DNA of 64,000 nt from Osmia lignaria lignaria. Taxonomy: Eukaryota; Arthropoda; Insecta; Hymenoptera; Megachilidae. The notes under the pieces were generated by a model that was not told where the DNA came from, searched no databases, and saw only the letters and a list, made by a program, of their open reading frames with translations. The position numbers and the translations under genes are program-made. Every line of letters begins with the position of its first letter. The stretch's first letter is position 1. Positions 50,433-63,212 of this stretch are shown piece by piece. Location: contig NW_027478166.1 of NCBI RefSeq assembly GCF_051020975.1, forward strand, positions 13,083,501 to 13,147,500, written 5' to 3'.

Positions 50433-51571
50433 TCCTTTCTTTGAGATAACTCTGCACTAGTGCGAGCCGCAAATGCCACTTCCAGCTTAGCTGTGCAGAA
50501 GAAGAACAACAAGAAGAAGAAATATCTCGAAATATGTCCGTCAGGCCCCTTCCCTTGAGATAAATCTGCAAATATCTCGGAAACGAAGCGTGCTATGGCA
50601 AAATGTTAAGAGACTTTTTTTGTAGAGAATTAAGTTTCCTACTTTTTATGTTCTATGATATTTTTCGATCAGAGGCGGGGTTATCGAGATATATCAAGAT
50701 ATTTAAAAGTTCCGAAGCCGCACCAACATAATAGAGATACAGAAACACCGTGGCCCCTTTCTTTGAGATAACTCTGCACGATTGCGAGCTGGAAATGCCA
50801 CTTCCAGTTTAGCTGTGCAGAAAAAGAACAACAAGAAGAAGAAATATCTCGAAATATGTCCATCAGGACCCTTCCCTTGAGATAAATCTGCAAATATCTC
50901 GGAAACGAAGCGAGCTATGGCAAAATGTTAAGAGACCTTTTTTGTAGAGAATTAAGTTTCCTACTTTTTATGTTCTATGATATTTTTTGATCAGATGCGT
51001 AGTTCTCGAGATATATCAAGATATTTAAAAGTTCCGAAGCCGCATCAACATAACAGAGATACAGAAACGCCGTGGCCCCTTTCTTTGAGATAACTCTGCA
51101 CTATTGCGAGCTGCAAATGCCACTTCCAGCTTAGCTGTGCAGAGGAAGAACAACAAGAAGAAGAAATATCTCGAAATATGTCCGTCAGGCCAGTTCCTTT
51201 GAGATGAATCTGCAAATATCTCGGAAACGAAGCGAGCTATGGCAAAATGTTAAGAGACGTTTTTTATAGAGAATTATGTTTCCTACAATTTATGTTCTAT
51301 GATATTTTTTTATCAGAAGCGTAGTTTTCGAGATACATCGAGATATTTAAAAGTTCCGAAGCCGCACCAACATAATAGAGATACAGAAACACCGTGGCCC
51401 CTTTCTTTGAGATAACTCTGCACTAGTGCGAGCCGCAAATGCCACTTCCAGCTTAGCTGTGCAGAAGAAGAACAACAAGAAGAAGAAATATCTCGAAATA
51501 TGTCCGTCAGGCCCCTTCCCTTGAGATAAATCTGCAAATATCTCGGAAACGAAGCGAGCTATGGCAAAATG
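50433..51571. repeat. 1.14 kb duplication, copy 1 (offset 3,220 bp)
   Basis: Matches 53653-54791. Shared rare variants are GAAGCGTGCTATGG, GATCAGAGGCGGGGTTATCG, GCACGATTGCG, GCAGAAAAAGAAC, GTCCATCAGGACCC, and CGCATCAACATAACAG with GAAACGCCG. Small differences include TTTTTCGATC against TTTTGCGATC and TATAGAGAATT against TATACAGAATT. Confidence 0.86.
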
Positions 51572-52216
51572 TCAAGAGACCTTTTTTGTAGAGAATTAAG
51601 TTTCCTACTATTTATGTTCTATGATATTTTTTGATCCGAAGCGTAGTTTTCGAGATATATCGAGATATTTAAAAGTTCCGAAGCCGCACCAACATAATAG
51701 GGATACAGAAACACCGTGGCCCCTTTCTTTGAGATAACTCTGCACTAGTGCGAGCCGCAAATGCCACTTCCAGCTTAGCTGTGCAGAAGAAGAACAACAA
51801 GAAGAAGAAATATCTCGAAATATGTCCGTCAGGCCCCTTCCCTTGAGATAAATCTGCAAATATCTCGGAAACGAAGCGAGCTATGGCAAAATGTCAAGAG
51901 ACCTTTTTTGTAGAGAATTAAGTTTCCTACTATTTATGTTCTATGATATTTTTTGATCCGAAGCGTAGTTTTCGAGATATATCGAGATATTTAAAAGTTC
52001 CGAAGCCGCACCAACATAATAGGGATACAGAAACACCGTGGCCCCTTTCTTTGAGATAACTCTGCACTAGTGCGAGCCGCAAATGCCACTTCCAGCTTAG
52101 CTGTGCAGAAGAAGAACAACAAGAAGAAGAAATATCTCGAAATATGTCCGTCAGGCCCCTTCCCTTGAGATAAATCTGCAAATATCTCGGAAACGAAGCG
52201 AGCTATGGCAAAATGT
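51380..52216. repeat. Fresh duplication of a single monomer
   Basis: Bases 51380-51894 appear identical to 51702-52216, an unbroken match of 515 bp at an offset of 322. Both share GTCAAGAGACC in place of GTTAAGAGACC (51573 and 51895), TACTATTTATG and GATCCGAAGCG. The match ends at 51379 (A against G) and 51895 (C) against 52217 (T). Neighbouring monomers normally differ at several positions, so this is one of the youngest events in the window. Confidence 0.88.
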
Positions 52217-53652
52217 TAAGAGACCTTTTTTGTAGAGAATTAAGTTTCCTACTTTTTATCCTCTATGATATTTTTTGATCAGATGCGTAGTTCTCGAGAT
52301 ATATCAAGATATTTAAAAGTTCCGAAGCCGCACCAACATAATAGAGATACAGAAACACCGTGGCCCCTCTCTTTGAGATAACTCTGCACTATTGCGAGCT
52401 GGAAATGCCACTTCCAGCTTAGCTGTGCAGAAGAAGAACAACAAGAAGAAGAAATATCTCGAAATATGTCCGGCAGGCCCCTTCCCTTGAGATATATCTG
52501 CAAATATCTCGGAAACGAAGCGAGCTATGGCAAAATGTTAAGATACCTTTTTTGTAGAGAATTATGTTTCCTACAATTTATGTTCTATGATATTTTTTCA
52601 TCAGAAGCGTAGTTTTCGAGATATATCGAGATATTTAAAAGTTCCGAAGCCGCACCAACATAATAGAGATACAGAAGCACCGTGGCCCCTTTCGTTGAGA
52701 TAACTCTGCACTAGTGCGAGCCGCAAATGCCACTTCCAGCTTAGCTGTGCAGAAGAAGAATAACAAGAAGAAGAAATATCTCGAAATATGTCCGTCAGGC
52801 CCCTTCCCTTGAGATAAATCTGCAAATATCTCGGAAACGAAGCGAGCTATGGCAAAATGTTAAGAGACCTTTTTTGTAGAGAATTAAGTTTCCTACTTTT
52901 TATCTTCTATGATATTTTTTGATCAGATGCGTAGTTCTCGAGATATATCAAGATATTTAAAAGTTCCGAAGCCGCACCAACATAATAGAGATACAGAAAC
53001 ACCGTGGACCCTTTCTTTGAGATAACACTGCACTATTGCGAGCTGCAAATGCCACTTCCAGCTTAGCTGTGCAGAAGAAGAACAACAAGAAGAAGAAATA
53101 TCTCGAAATATGTCCGTCAGGCCCCTTCCCTTGAGATAAATCTGCAAATATCTCGGAAACGAAGCGAGCTATGGCAAAATGTTGAGATACCTTTTTTGTA
53201 GAGAATTATGTTTCCTACAATTCATGTTCTATGATATTTTTTGATCAGATGCGTAGTTTTCGAGATATATCGAGGTATTTAAAAGTTCCGAAGCCGCACC
53301 AACATAATAGAGATACAGAAACACCGTGGCCCCTTTCGTTGAGATAACTCTGCACTAGTGCGAGCCGCAAATGCCACTTCCAGCTTAGCTGTGGAGAAGA
53401 AGAACAACAAGAAGAAGAAATATCTCGAAATATGTCCGTCAGGCCCCTTCCCTTGAGATAAATCTGCACATATCTCGGAAACGAAGCGAGCTATGGCAAA
53501 ATGTTAAGAGACGTTTTTTGTAGAGAATTATGTTTCCTACTATTTATGTTCTATGATATTTTTTGATCCGAAGCGTAGTTTTCGAGATATATCGAGATAT
53601 TTAAAAGTTCCGAAGCCGCACCAACATAATAGGGATACAGAAACACCGTGGC
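52217..53652. repeat. Satellite segment with recurrent and diverged monomers
   Basis: Monomers at 52279, 52601, 52923 and 53245. The first two are another copy of the pair seen at 48415, 54855 and 55499. Variants include TTTATCCTCTATG near 52257, GAATAACAAG near 52757, GATAACACTGC near 53023 and CTGTGGAGAAG near 53391. The monomer at 53567 starts with the TTGATCCGAAGCG joint. Confidence 0.75.
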
Positions 53653-54791
53653 CCCTTTCTTTGAGATAACTCTGCACTAGTGCGAGCCGCAAATGCCACT
53701 TCCAGCTTAGCTGTGCAGAAGAAGAACAACAAGAAGAAGAAATATCTCGAAATATGTCCGTCAGGCCCCTTCCCTTGAGATAAATCTGCAAATATCTCGG
53801 AAACGAAGCGTGCTATGGCAAAATGTTAAGAGACCTTTTTTGTAGAGAATTAAGTTTCCTACTTTTTATGTTCTATGATATTTTGCGATCAGAGGCGGGG
53901 TTATCGAGATATATCAAGATATTTAAAAGTTCCGAAGCCGCACCAACATAATAGAGATACAGAAACACCGTGGCCCCTTTCTTTGAGATAACTCTGCACG
54001 ATTGCGAGCTGGAAATGCCACTTCCAGTTTAGCTGTGCAGAAAAAGAACAACAAGAAGAAGAAATATCTCGAAATATGTCCATCAGGACCCTTCCCTTGA
54101 GATAAATCTGCAAATATCTCGGAAACGAAGCGAGCTATGGCAAAATGTTAAGAGACCTTTTTTGTAGAGAATTAAGTTTCCTACTTTTTATGTTCTATGA
54201 TATTTTTTGATCAGATGCGTAGTTCTCGAGATATATCAAGATATTTAAAAGTTCCGAAGCCGCATCAACATAACAGAGATACAGAAACGCCGTGGCCCCT
54301 TTCTTTGAGATAACTCTGCACTATTGCGAGCTGCAAATGCCACTTCCAGCTTAGCTGTGCAGAGGAAGAACAACAAGAAGAAGAAATATCTCGAAATATG
54401 TCCGTCAGGCCAGTTCCTTTGAGATGAATCTGCAAATATCTCGGAAACGAAGCGAGCTATGGCAAAATGTTAAGAGACGTTTTTTATACAGAATTATGTT
54501 TCCTACAATTTATGTTCTATGATATTTTTTGATCAGAAGCGTAGTTTTCGAGATACATCGAGATATTTAAAAGTTCCGAAGCCGCACCAACATAATAGAG
54601 ATACAGAAACACCGTGGCCCCTTTCTTTGAGATAACTCTGCACTAGTGCGAGCCGCAAATGCCACTTCCAGCTTAGCTGTGCAGAAGAAGAACAACAAGA
54701 AGAAGAAATATCTCGAAATATGTCCGTCAGGCCCCTTCCCTTGAGATAAATCTGCAAATATCTCGGAAACGAAGCGAGCTATGGCAAAATG
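53653..54791. repeat. 1.14 kb duplication, copy 2 (offset 3,220 bp)
   Basis: Second copy of 50433-51571, ten monomers downstream, with the same series of rare variants in the same order. The monomer at 54533 begins TTTTTTGATCAG, where its partner at 51313 has TTTTTTTATCAG. Confidence 0.86.
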
Positions 54792-56142
54792 TTAAGAGAC
54801 CTTTTTTGTAGAGAATTAAGTTTCCTACTTTTTATCTTCTATGATATTTTTTGATCAGATGCGTAGTTCTCGAGATATATCAAGATATTTAAAAGTTCCG
54901 AAGCCGCACCAACATAATAGAGATACAGAAACACCGTGGCCCCTCTCTTTGAGATAACTCTGCACTATTGCGAGCTGGAAATGCCACTTCCAGCTTAGCT
55001 GTGCAGAAGAAGAACAACAAGAAGAAGAAATATCTCGAAATATGTCCGGCAGGCCCCTTCCCTTGAGATATATCTGCAAATATCTCGGAAACGAAGCGAG
55101 CTATGGCAAAATGTTAAGATACCTTTTTTGTAGAGAATTATGTTTCCTACAATTTATGTTCTATGATATTTTTTCATCAGAAGCGTAGTTTTCGAGATAT
55201 ATCGAGATATTTAAAAGTTCCGAAGCCGCACCAACATAATAGAGATACAGAAACACCGTGGCCCCTTTCTTTGAGATAACTCTGCACTAGTGCGAGCCGC
55301 AAATGCCACTTCCAGCTTAGCTGTGCAGAAGAAGAACAACAAGAAGAAGAAGTATCTCGAAATATGTCCGTCAGGCCCCTTCCCTTGAGATAAATCTGCA
55401 AATATCTCGGAAACGAAGCGAGCTATGGCAAAATGTTAAGAGACCTTTTTTGTAGAGAATTAAGTTTCCTACTTTTTATCTTCTATGATATTTTTTGATC
55501 AGATGCGTAGTTCTCGAGATATATCAAGATATTTAAAAGTTCCGAAGCCGCACCAACATAATAGAGATACAGAAACACCGTGGCCCCTCTCTTTGAGATA
55601 ACTCTGCACTATTGCGAGCTGGAAATGCCACTTCCAGCTTAGCTGTGCAGAAGAAGAACAACAAGAAGAAGAAATATCTCGAAATATGTCCGGCAGGCCC
55701 CTTCCCTTGAGATATATCTGCAAATATCTCGGAAACGAAGCGAGCTATGGCAAAATGTTAAGATACCTTTTTTGTAGAGAATTATGTTTCCTACAATTTA
55801 TGTTCTATGATATTTTTTCATCAGAAGCGTAGTTTTCGAGATATATCGAGATATTTAAAAGTTCCGAAGCCGCACCAACATAATAGAGATACAGAAACAC
55901 CGTGGCCCCTTTCTTTGAGATAACTCTGCACTAGTGCGAGCTGCAAATGCCACTTCCAGCTTAGCTGTGCAGAAGAAGAACAACAAGAAGAAGAAGTATC
56001 TCGAAATATGTCCGTCAGGCCCGTTCCTTTGAGATGAATCTGCAAATATCTCGGAACCGAAGCGAGCTATGGCAAAACGTTAAGAGACGTTTTTTGTAGA
56101 GAATTATGTTTCCTACAATTTATGTTCTATGATATTTTTTGA
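54792..56142. repeat. 644-bp dimer in tandem (54855 and 55499)
   Basis: The pair at 54855-55498 is followed by the related pair at 55499-56142. Both first members carry TTTTATCTTCTATG upstream, CCCCTCTC, CTGGAAATG, TCCGGCAGG and AAGATACC, and both second members carry TTTTTTCATCAG. The second members differ (GAGCCGC and GGCCCCTTCCC at 55177; GAGCTGC and GGCCCGTTCCTTTGAGATG at 55821). The same pair type is also at 48415 and 52279. Confidence 0.8.
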
Positions 56143-57094
56143 TCAGAAGCGTAGTTTTCGAGATATATCGAGATATTTAAAAGTTCCGAAGCCGCACCAA
56201 CATAATAGAGATACAGAAACACCGTGGCCCCTTTCTTTGAGATAACTCTGCACTATTGCGAGCTGCAAATGCCACTTCCAGCTTAGCTGTGGAGAGGAAG
56301 AACAACAAGAAGAAGAAATATCTCGAAATATGTCCGTCAGGCCAGTTCCTTTGAGCTGAATCTGCAAATATCTCGGAAACGAAGCGAGCTATGGCAAAAT
56401 GTTAAGAGACGTTTTTTGTAGAGAATTATGTTTCCTACAATTTATGTTCTATGATATTTTTTGATCAGAAGCGTAGTTTTCGAGATATATCAAGATATTT
56501 AAAAGTTCCGAAGCCGCACCAACATAATAGAGATACAGAAACACCGTGGCCCCTTTCTTTGAGATAACTCTGCACGATTGCGAGCTGGAAATGCCACTTC
56601 CAGTTTAGCTGTGCAGAAAAAGAACAACAAGAAGAAGAAATATCTCGAAATATGTCCATCAGGACCCTTCCCTTGAGATAAATCTGCAAATATCTCGGAA
56701 ACGAAGCGAGCTATGGCAAAATGTTAAGAGACCTTTTTTGTAGAGAATTATGTTTCCTACAATTTATGTTCTATGATATTTTTTGATCAGAAGCGTAGTT
56801 TTCGAGATATATCGAGATATGTAAAAGTTCCGAAGCCGCACCAACATAATAGAGATACAGAAACACCGTGGCCCCTTTCTTTGGGATAACTCTGCACTCT
56901 TGCGAGCTGCAAATGCCACTTCCAGCTTAGCTGTGCAGAAGAAGAACAACAAGAAGAAGAAATATCTCGAAATATGTCCGTCAGGCCACTTCCCTTGAGA
57001 TAAATCTGCAAATATCTCGGAAACGAAGCGAGCTATGGCAAAATGTTAAGAGACCTTTTTTGTAGAGAATTAAGTTTCCTACTTTTTATGTTCG
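56143..57094. repeat. Transition satellite segment
   Basis: Monomers at 56143, 56465 and 56787. The second combines the GCACGATTG, GCAGAAAAAGAAC, GTCCATCAGG variants of 50669 with a normal joint, and the third has GATATGTAAAAG and GCACTCTTGCG. The CTAGTG palindrome is last seen near 55,931; from here to the window end I see only the broken form. Confidence 0.75.
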
Positions 57095-57882
57095 ATGATA
57101 TTTTTTGATCAGATGCGTAGTTCTCGAGATATATCAAGATATTTAAAAGTTCCGAAGCTGCACCAACATAATAGAGGTACAGAAACACCGTGGCCTCTTT
57201 CTTTGAGATAACTCTGCACTATTGCGAGCTGCAAATGCCACTTCGAGCTTAGCTGTGCAGAAGAAGAACAACAAGAAGAAGAAATATCTCGAAATATGTC
57301 CGTCAGGCCCCTTCCCTTGAGATAAATCTGCAAATATCTCGGAAACGAAGAGAGCTATGGCAAAATGTTAAGAGACCTTTTTTGTAGAGAATTAAGTTTC
57401 CTACTTTTCATGTTCTATGATATTTTTTGATCAGATGCGTAGTTCTCGAGATATATCAAGATATTTAAAAGTTCCGAAGCAGCACCAACATAATAGAGAT
57501 ACAGAAACACCGTGGCCCCTTTCTTTGAGATAACTCTGCACTATTGCGAGCTGGAATTGCCACTTCCAGCTTAGCTGTGCAGAAGAAGAACAACAAGAAG
57601 AAGAAATATCTCGAAATATGTCCGTCAGGCCCCTTCCCTTGAGATATATCTGCAAATATCTCGGAAACGAAGAGAGCTATGGCAAAATGTTAAGAGACCT
57701 TTTTTGTAGAGAATTAAGTTTCCTACTTTTCATGTTCTATGATATTTTTTGATCGGATGCGTAGTTCTCGAGATATATCAAGATATTTAAAAGTTCCGAA
57801 GCCGCACCAACATAATAGAGATACAGAAACACCGTGGCCCCTTTCTTTGAGATAACTCTGCACTATTGCGAGCTGTAAATGC
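57095..57882. repeat. 788-bp segment that recurs at the window end (offset 6,118 bp)
   Basis: Appears identical to 63213-64000. Markers are GAAGCTGCACC with AGAGGTAC and CTTCGAGCTTAG, then GAAGCAGCACC with CTGGAATTGCC, then TTGATCGGATGCG. The left edge is base 57094 (G) against 63212 (T). The right edge is not reached because the window ends. Confidence 0.88.
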
Positions 57883-60800
57883 CACTTCCAGCTTAGCTGT
57901 GCAGAAGAAGAACAACAAGAAGAAGAAATATCTCGAAATATGCCCGTCAGGCCCCTTCCCTTGAGATAAATATGCAAATATCTCGGAAACGAAGCGAGCT
58001 ATGGCAAAATGTTAAGCGAACTTTTTTGTAGAGAATTAAGTTTCCTACTTTTCATGTTCTATGATATTTTTTGATCAGATGCGTAGTTCTCGAGATATAT
58101 CAAGATATTTAAAAGTTCCGAAGCCGCACCAACATAATAGAGTTGCAGAAACACCGTGGCCCCTTTCTTTGAGATAACTCTGCACTATTGCGAGCTGTAA
58201 ATGCCACTTCCAGCTTAGCTGTGCAGAAGAAGAACAACAAGAAGAAGAAATATCTCGAAATATGTCCGTCAGGCCCCTTCCCTTGAGATAAATCTGCAAA
58301 TATCTCGGAAACGAAGCGAGCTATGGCAAAATGTTAAGAGACCTTTTTTGTACAGAATTAAGTTTCCTACTTTTTATGTTCTATGATATTTTTTGATCAG
58401 ATGCGTAGTTCTCGAGATATATCAAGATATTTAAAAGTTCCGAAGCCGCACCAACATAATAGAGATACAGAAACACCGTGGCCCCTCTCTTTGAGATAAC
58501 TCTGCACGATTGCGAGCTGGAAATGCCACTTCCAGTTTAGCTGTGCAGAAGAAGAACAACAAGAAGAAGATATATCTCGAAATATGTCCGTCAGGCCCCT
58601 TCCCTTGAGATAAATCTGCAAATATCTCGGAAACGAAGCGAGCTACTGCAAAATGTTAAGAGACCTTTTTTGTAGAAAATTAGGTTTCCTACTTTTTATG
58701 TTCTATGATATTTTTTGATCAGATGCGTAGTTCTCGAGATATATCAAGATATTTAAACGTTCCGAAGCCGCACCAACATAATAGAGATACAGAAACACCG
58801 TGGCCCCTTTCTTTGAGATAACTCTGCACTATTGCGAGCTGCAAATGCCGCTTCCAGCTTAGCTGTGCAGAAGAGGAACAACAAGAATAAGAAATATTTC
58901 GAAATATGTCCGTCAGGCCCCTTCCCTTGAGATAAATCTGCAAATATCTCGGAAACGAAGCGAGCTACGGCAAAATGTTAAGAGACCTTTTTTGTAGAGA
59001 ATTATGTTTCCTACAATTTACGTTCTCTGATATTTTTTGATCAGAAGCGTAGTTTTCGAGATATATCGAGATATTTAAAAGTTCCGAAGCCGCACCAACA
59101 TAATAGAGATACAGAAACACCGTGGCCCCTTTCTTTGAGATAACTCTGCACTATTGCGCGCAGCAAATGCCACTTCCAGCTTAGCTGTGCAGAAGAAGAA
59201 CAACAAGAAGAAGAAATATCTCGAAATATGTCCGTCAGGCCCCTTCCCTTGAGATAAATCTGCAAATATCTCGGAAACGAAGCGAGCTACGGCAAAATGT
59301 TAAGAGACCTTTTTTGTAGAAAATTAGGTTTCCTACTTTTTATGTTCTATGATATTTTTTGATCAGATGCGTAGTTCTCGAGATATATCAAGATATTTGA
59401 AAGTTCCGAAGCCGCACCAACATAATAGAGATACAGAAACACCGTGGCCCCTTTCTTTGAGATAACTCTGCACTATTGCGAGCTGCAAATGCCACTTCCA
59501 GCTTAGCTGTGCAGAAGAAGAACAACAAGAAGAAGAAATATCTGGAAATATGTCCGTCAGGCCCCTTCCCTTGAGATAAATCTGCAAATATCTCGGAAAC
59601 GAAGCGAGCTACGGCAAAATGTTAAGAGACCTTTTTTGTAGAAAATTAGGATTCCTACTTTTTATGTTCTATGATATTTTTTGATCAGATGCGTAGTTCT
59701 CGAGATATATCAAGATATTTAAAAGCTCCGAAGCTGCACCAACATAATAGAGATACAGAAACACCGTGGCCCCTTTCTTTGCGATAACTCTGCACTATTG
59801 CGAGCTGCAAATGCCACTTCCAGCTTAGCTGTGCAGAAGAAGAACAACAAGAAGAAGAAATATCTCGAAATATGTCCGTCAGGCCCCTTCCCTTGAGATA
59901 AATCTGCAAATATCTCGGAAACGAAGCGAGCTATGGCAAAATGTTAAGAGACCTTTTTTGTAGAGAATTAAGTTTCCTACTTTTTATGTTCTATGATATT
60001 TTTCGATCAGAGGCGTAGTTCTCGAGATATATCAAGATATTTAAAAGTTCCGAAGCCGCACCAACATAATAGAGATACAGAAACACCGTGGCCCCTTTCT
60101 TTGAGATAACTCTACACTATTGCGCGCTGCAAATGCCACTTCCAGCTTAGCTGTGCAGAAGAAGAACAACAAGAAGAAGAAATATCTCGAAATATGTCCG
60201 TCAGGCCGCTTCCCTCGAGATAAATCTGCAAATATCTCGGAAACGAAGCGAGCTATGGCAAAATGTTAAGAGACCTTTTTTGTAGAGAATTAAGTTTCCT
60301 ACTTTCTTTGTTCTATGATATTTTTTGATCGGATGCGTAGTTCTCGAGATATATCAAGATATTTAAAAGTTCCGAAGCCGCACCAACGTAATAGAGATAC
60401 AGAAACACCGTGGCCCCTTTCTTTGAGATAACTCTGCACTATTGCGAGCTGCAAATGCCACTTCCAGCTTAGCTGTGCAGAAGAAGAACAACAAAAAGAA
60501 GAAATATCTCGAAATATGTCCGTCAGGCCCCTTCCCTTGAGATAAATCTGCAAATATATCGGAAACGAAGCGAGCTATGGCAAAATGTTAAGAGACCTCT
60601 TTTGTAGAGAATTAAGTTTCCTACTTTTTATGTTCTATGATATTTTTCGATCAGATGCGTAGTTCTCGAGATATATCAAGATATTTAAAAGTTCCGAAGC
60701 CGCACCAACATAATAGAGATACAGAAACACCGTGGCCCCTTTCTGTGAGATAACTCTGCACTATTGCGAGCTGCAAATGCCACTTTCAGCTTAGCTGTGC

Positions 60801-63212
60801 AGAAGAAGAACAACAAGAAGAAGAAATATCTGGAAATATGTCCGTCAGGCCCCTTCCCTTGAGCTAAATCTGCAAATATCTCGGAAACGATGCCAGCTAT
60901 GGGAAAATGTTAAGAGACCTTTTTTGTAGACAATTAAGTTTCCTACTTTTTATGTTCTATGATATTTTTTGATCAGATGCGTAGTTCTCGAGATATATCA
61001 AGATATTTAAAAGCTCCGAAGCTGCACCAACATAATAGAGGTACAGAAACACCGTGGCCCCTTTCTTTGAGATAACTCTGCACTATTGCGAGCTGCAAAT
61101 GCCACTTCCAGCTTAGCTGTGCAGAAGAAGAACAACAAGAATAAGAAATATTTCGAAATATGTCCGTCAGGCCCCTTCCCTTGAGATAAATCTGCAAATA
61201 TCTCGGAAACGAAGCGAGCTACGGCAAAATGTTAAGAGACCTTTTTTGTAGAACATTATGTTTCCTACAATTTACGTTCTCTGATATTTTTTGATCAGAA
61301 GCGTAGTTTTCGAGATATATCGAGATATTTAAAAGTTCCGAAGCCGCACCAACATAATAGAGATACAGGAACACCGTGGCCCCTTTCTTTGAGATAACTC
61401 TGCACTATTGCGACCTGCAAATGCCACTTCCAGCTTAGCTGTGCAGAAGAGGAACAACAAGAAGAAGAAATATCTCGGAATATGTCCGTCAGGCCCCTTC
61501 CCTTGAGCTAAATCTGCAAATATCTCGGAAACGAAGCGAGCTACGGCAAAATGTTAAGAGACCTTTTTTGTAGAAAATTAGGTTTCCTACTTTTTATGTT
61601 CTATGATATTTTTTGATCAGATGCGTAGTTCTCGAGATATATCAAGATATTTGAAAGTTCCGAAGCCGCACCAACATAATAGAGATACAGAAACACCGTG
61701 GCCCCTTTCTTTGAGATAACTCTGCACTATTGCGAGCTGCAAATGCCACTTCCAGCTTAGCTGTGCAGAAGAAGAACAACAAAAAGAAGAAATATCTCGA
61801 AATATGTCCGTCAGGCCCCTTCCCTTGAGATAACTCTGCAAATATCTCGGAAACAAAGCGAGCTACGGCAAAATGTTAAGAGACCTTTTTTGTAGAAAAT
61901 TAGGATTCCTACTTTTTATGTTCTATGATATTTTTTGATCAGATGCGTAGTTCTCGAGATATATCAAGATATTTAAAAGTTCCGAAGCCGCACCAACATA
62001 ATAGAGATACAGAAACACCGTGGCCACTTTCTTTGAGATAACTCTACACTATTGCGCGCTGCAAATGCCACTTCCAGCTTAGCTGTGCAGAAGAAGAACA
62101 ACAAGAAGAAGAAATATCTCGAAATATGTCCGTCAGGCCCCTTCCCTTGAGATAAATCTGCAAATATATCGGAAACGAAGCGAGCTATGGCAAAATGTTA
62201 AGAGACCTCTTTTGTAGAGAATTAAGTTTCCTACTTTTTATGTTCTATGATATTTTTCGATCAGATGCGTAGTTCTCGAGATATATCAAGATATTTAAAA
62301 GCTCCGAAGCTGCACCAACATAATAGAGGTACAGAAACACCGTGGCCCCTTTCTTTGAGATAACTCTGCACTATTGCGAGCTGCAAATGCCACTTCCAGC
62401 TTAGCTGTGCAGAAGAAGAACAACAAGAATAAGAAATATTTCGAAATATGTCCGTCAGGCCCCTTCCCTTGTGATAAATCTGCAAATATCTCGGAAACGA
62501 AGCGAGCTACGGCAAAATGTTAAGAGACCTTTTTTGTAGAACATTAGGTTTCCTACTTTTTATGTTCTTTGATATTTTTTGATCAGATGCGTAGTTCTCG
62601 AGATATATCAAGATATTTAAAAGTTCCGAAGCCGCACCAACATAATAGAGATACAGAAACACCGTGGCCCCTTTCTTTGCGATAACTCTGCACTATTGCG
62701 AGCTGCAAATGCCACTTCCAGCTTAGCTGTGCAGAAGAAGAACAACAAGAAGAAGAAATATCTCGAAATATGTCCGTCAGGCCCCTTCCCTTGAGATAAA
62801 TCTGCAAATATCTCGGAAACGAAGCGAGTTATGGCAAAATGTTGAGAGACCTTTTTTGTAGAGAACTAAGTTTTCTACTTTTTATGTTTTATGATATTTC
62901 TTGGTCAGATGCGTAGTTCTCGAGATATATCAAGATATTTAAAAGTTCCGAAGCCGCACCAACATAATAGAGATACAGAATCACCGTGGCCCCTTTCTTT
63001 GAGATAACTCTGCACTATTGCGCGCAGCAAATGCCACTTCCAGCTTAGCTGTGCAGAAGAAGAACAACAAGAAGAAGAAATATCTCGAAATATGTCCGTC
63101 AGGCCCCTTCCCTTGAGATAAATCTGCAAATATCTCGGAAACGAAGCGAGCTACGGCAAAATGTTAAGAGACCTTTTTTGTAGAAAATTAGGTTTCCTAC
63201 TTTTTATGTTCT
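57883..63212. repeat. Diverged satellite segment with CTACGGCAAAATG and GAAAATTAGG variants
   Basis: Monomers from 58075 to 62905, all 322 bp. A group of them shares CTACGGCAAAATG and GTAGAAAATTAGG. Recurrences inside it include GCGCGCAGCAAATG near 59157 and 63021 (offset 3,864), AATAAGAAATATTTCG near 61140 and 62428 (offset 1,288), and AAATATATCGGAAACG near 60552 and 62162 (offset 1,610). These show the same kind of multi-monomer shuffling, but no single period fits the block. Confidence 0.78.
58894..58907. repeat. 14-bp palindrome ATATTTCGAAATAT
   Basis: A single C-to-T change in the AAATATCTCGAAATAT box makes a perfect 14-bp palindrome here and at 61148-61161 and 62436-62449. These three copies also share AATAAGAAATATTTCG, so they come from one ancestor. 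Confidence 0.7.

Noticed and set aside
51380..52216. Treating identical copies as proven assembly errors
   Set aside because: Identical neighbours are expected in a satellite. Without reads I cannot decide, so it stays as a finding to check.
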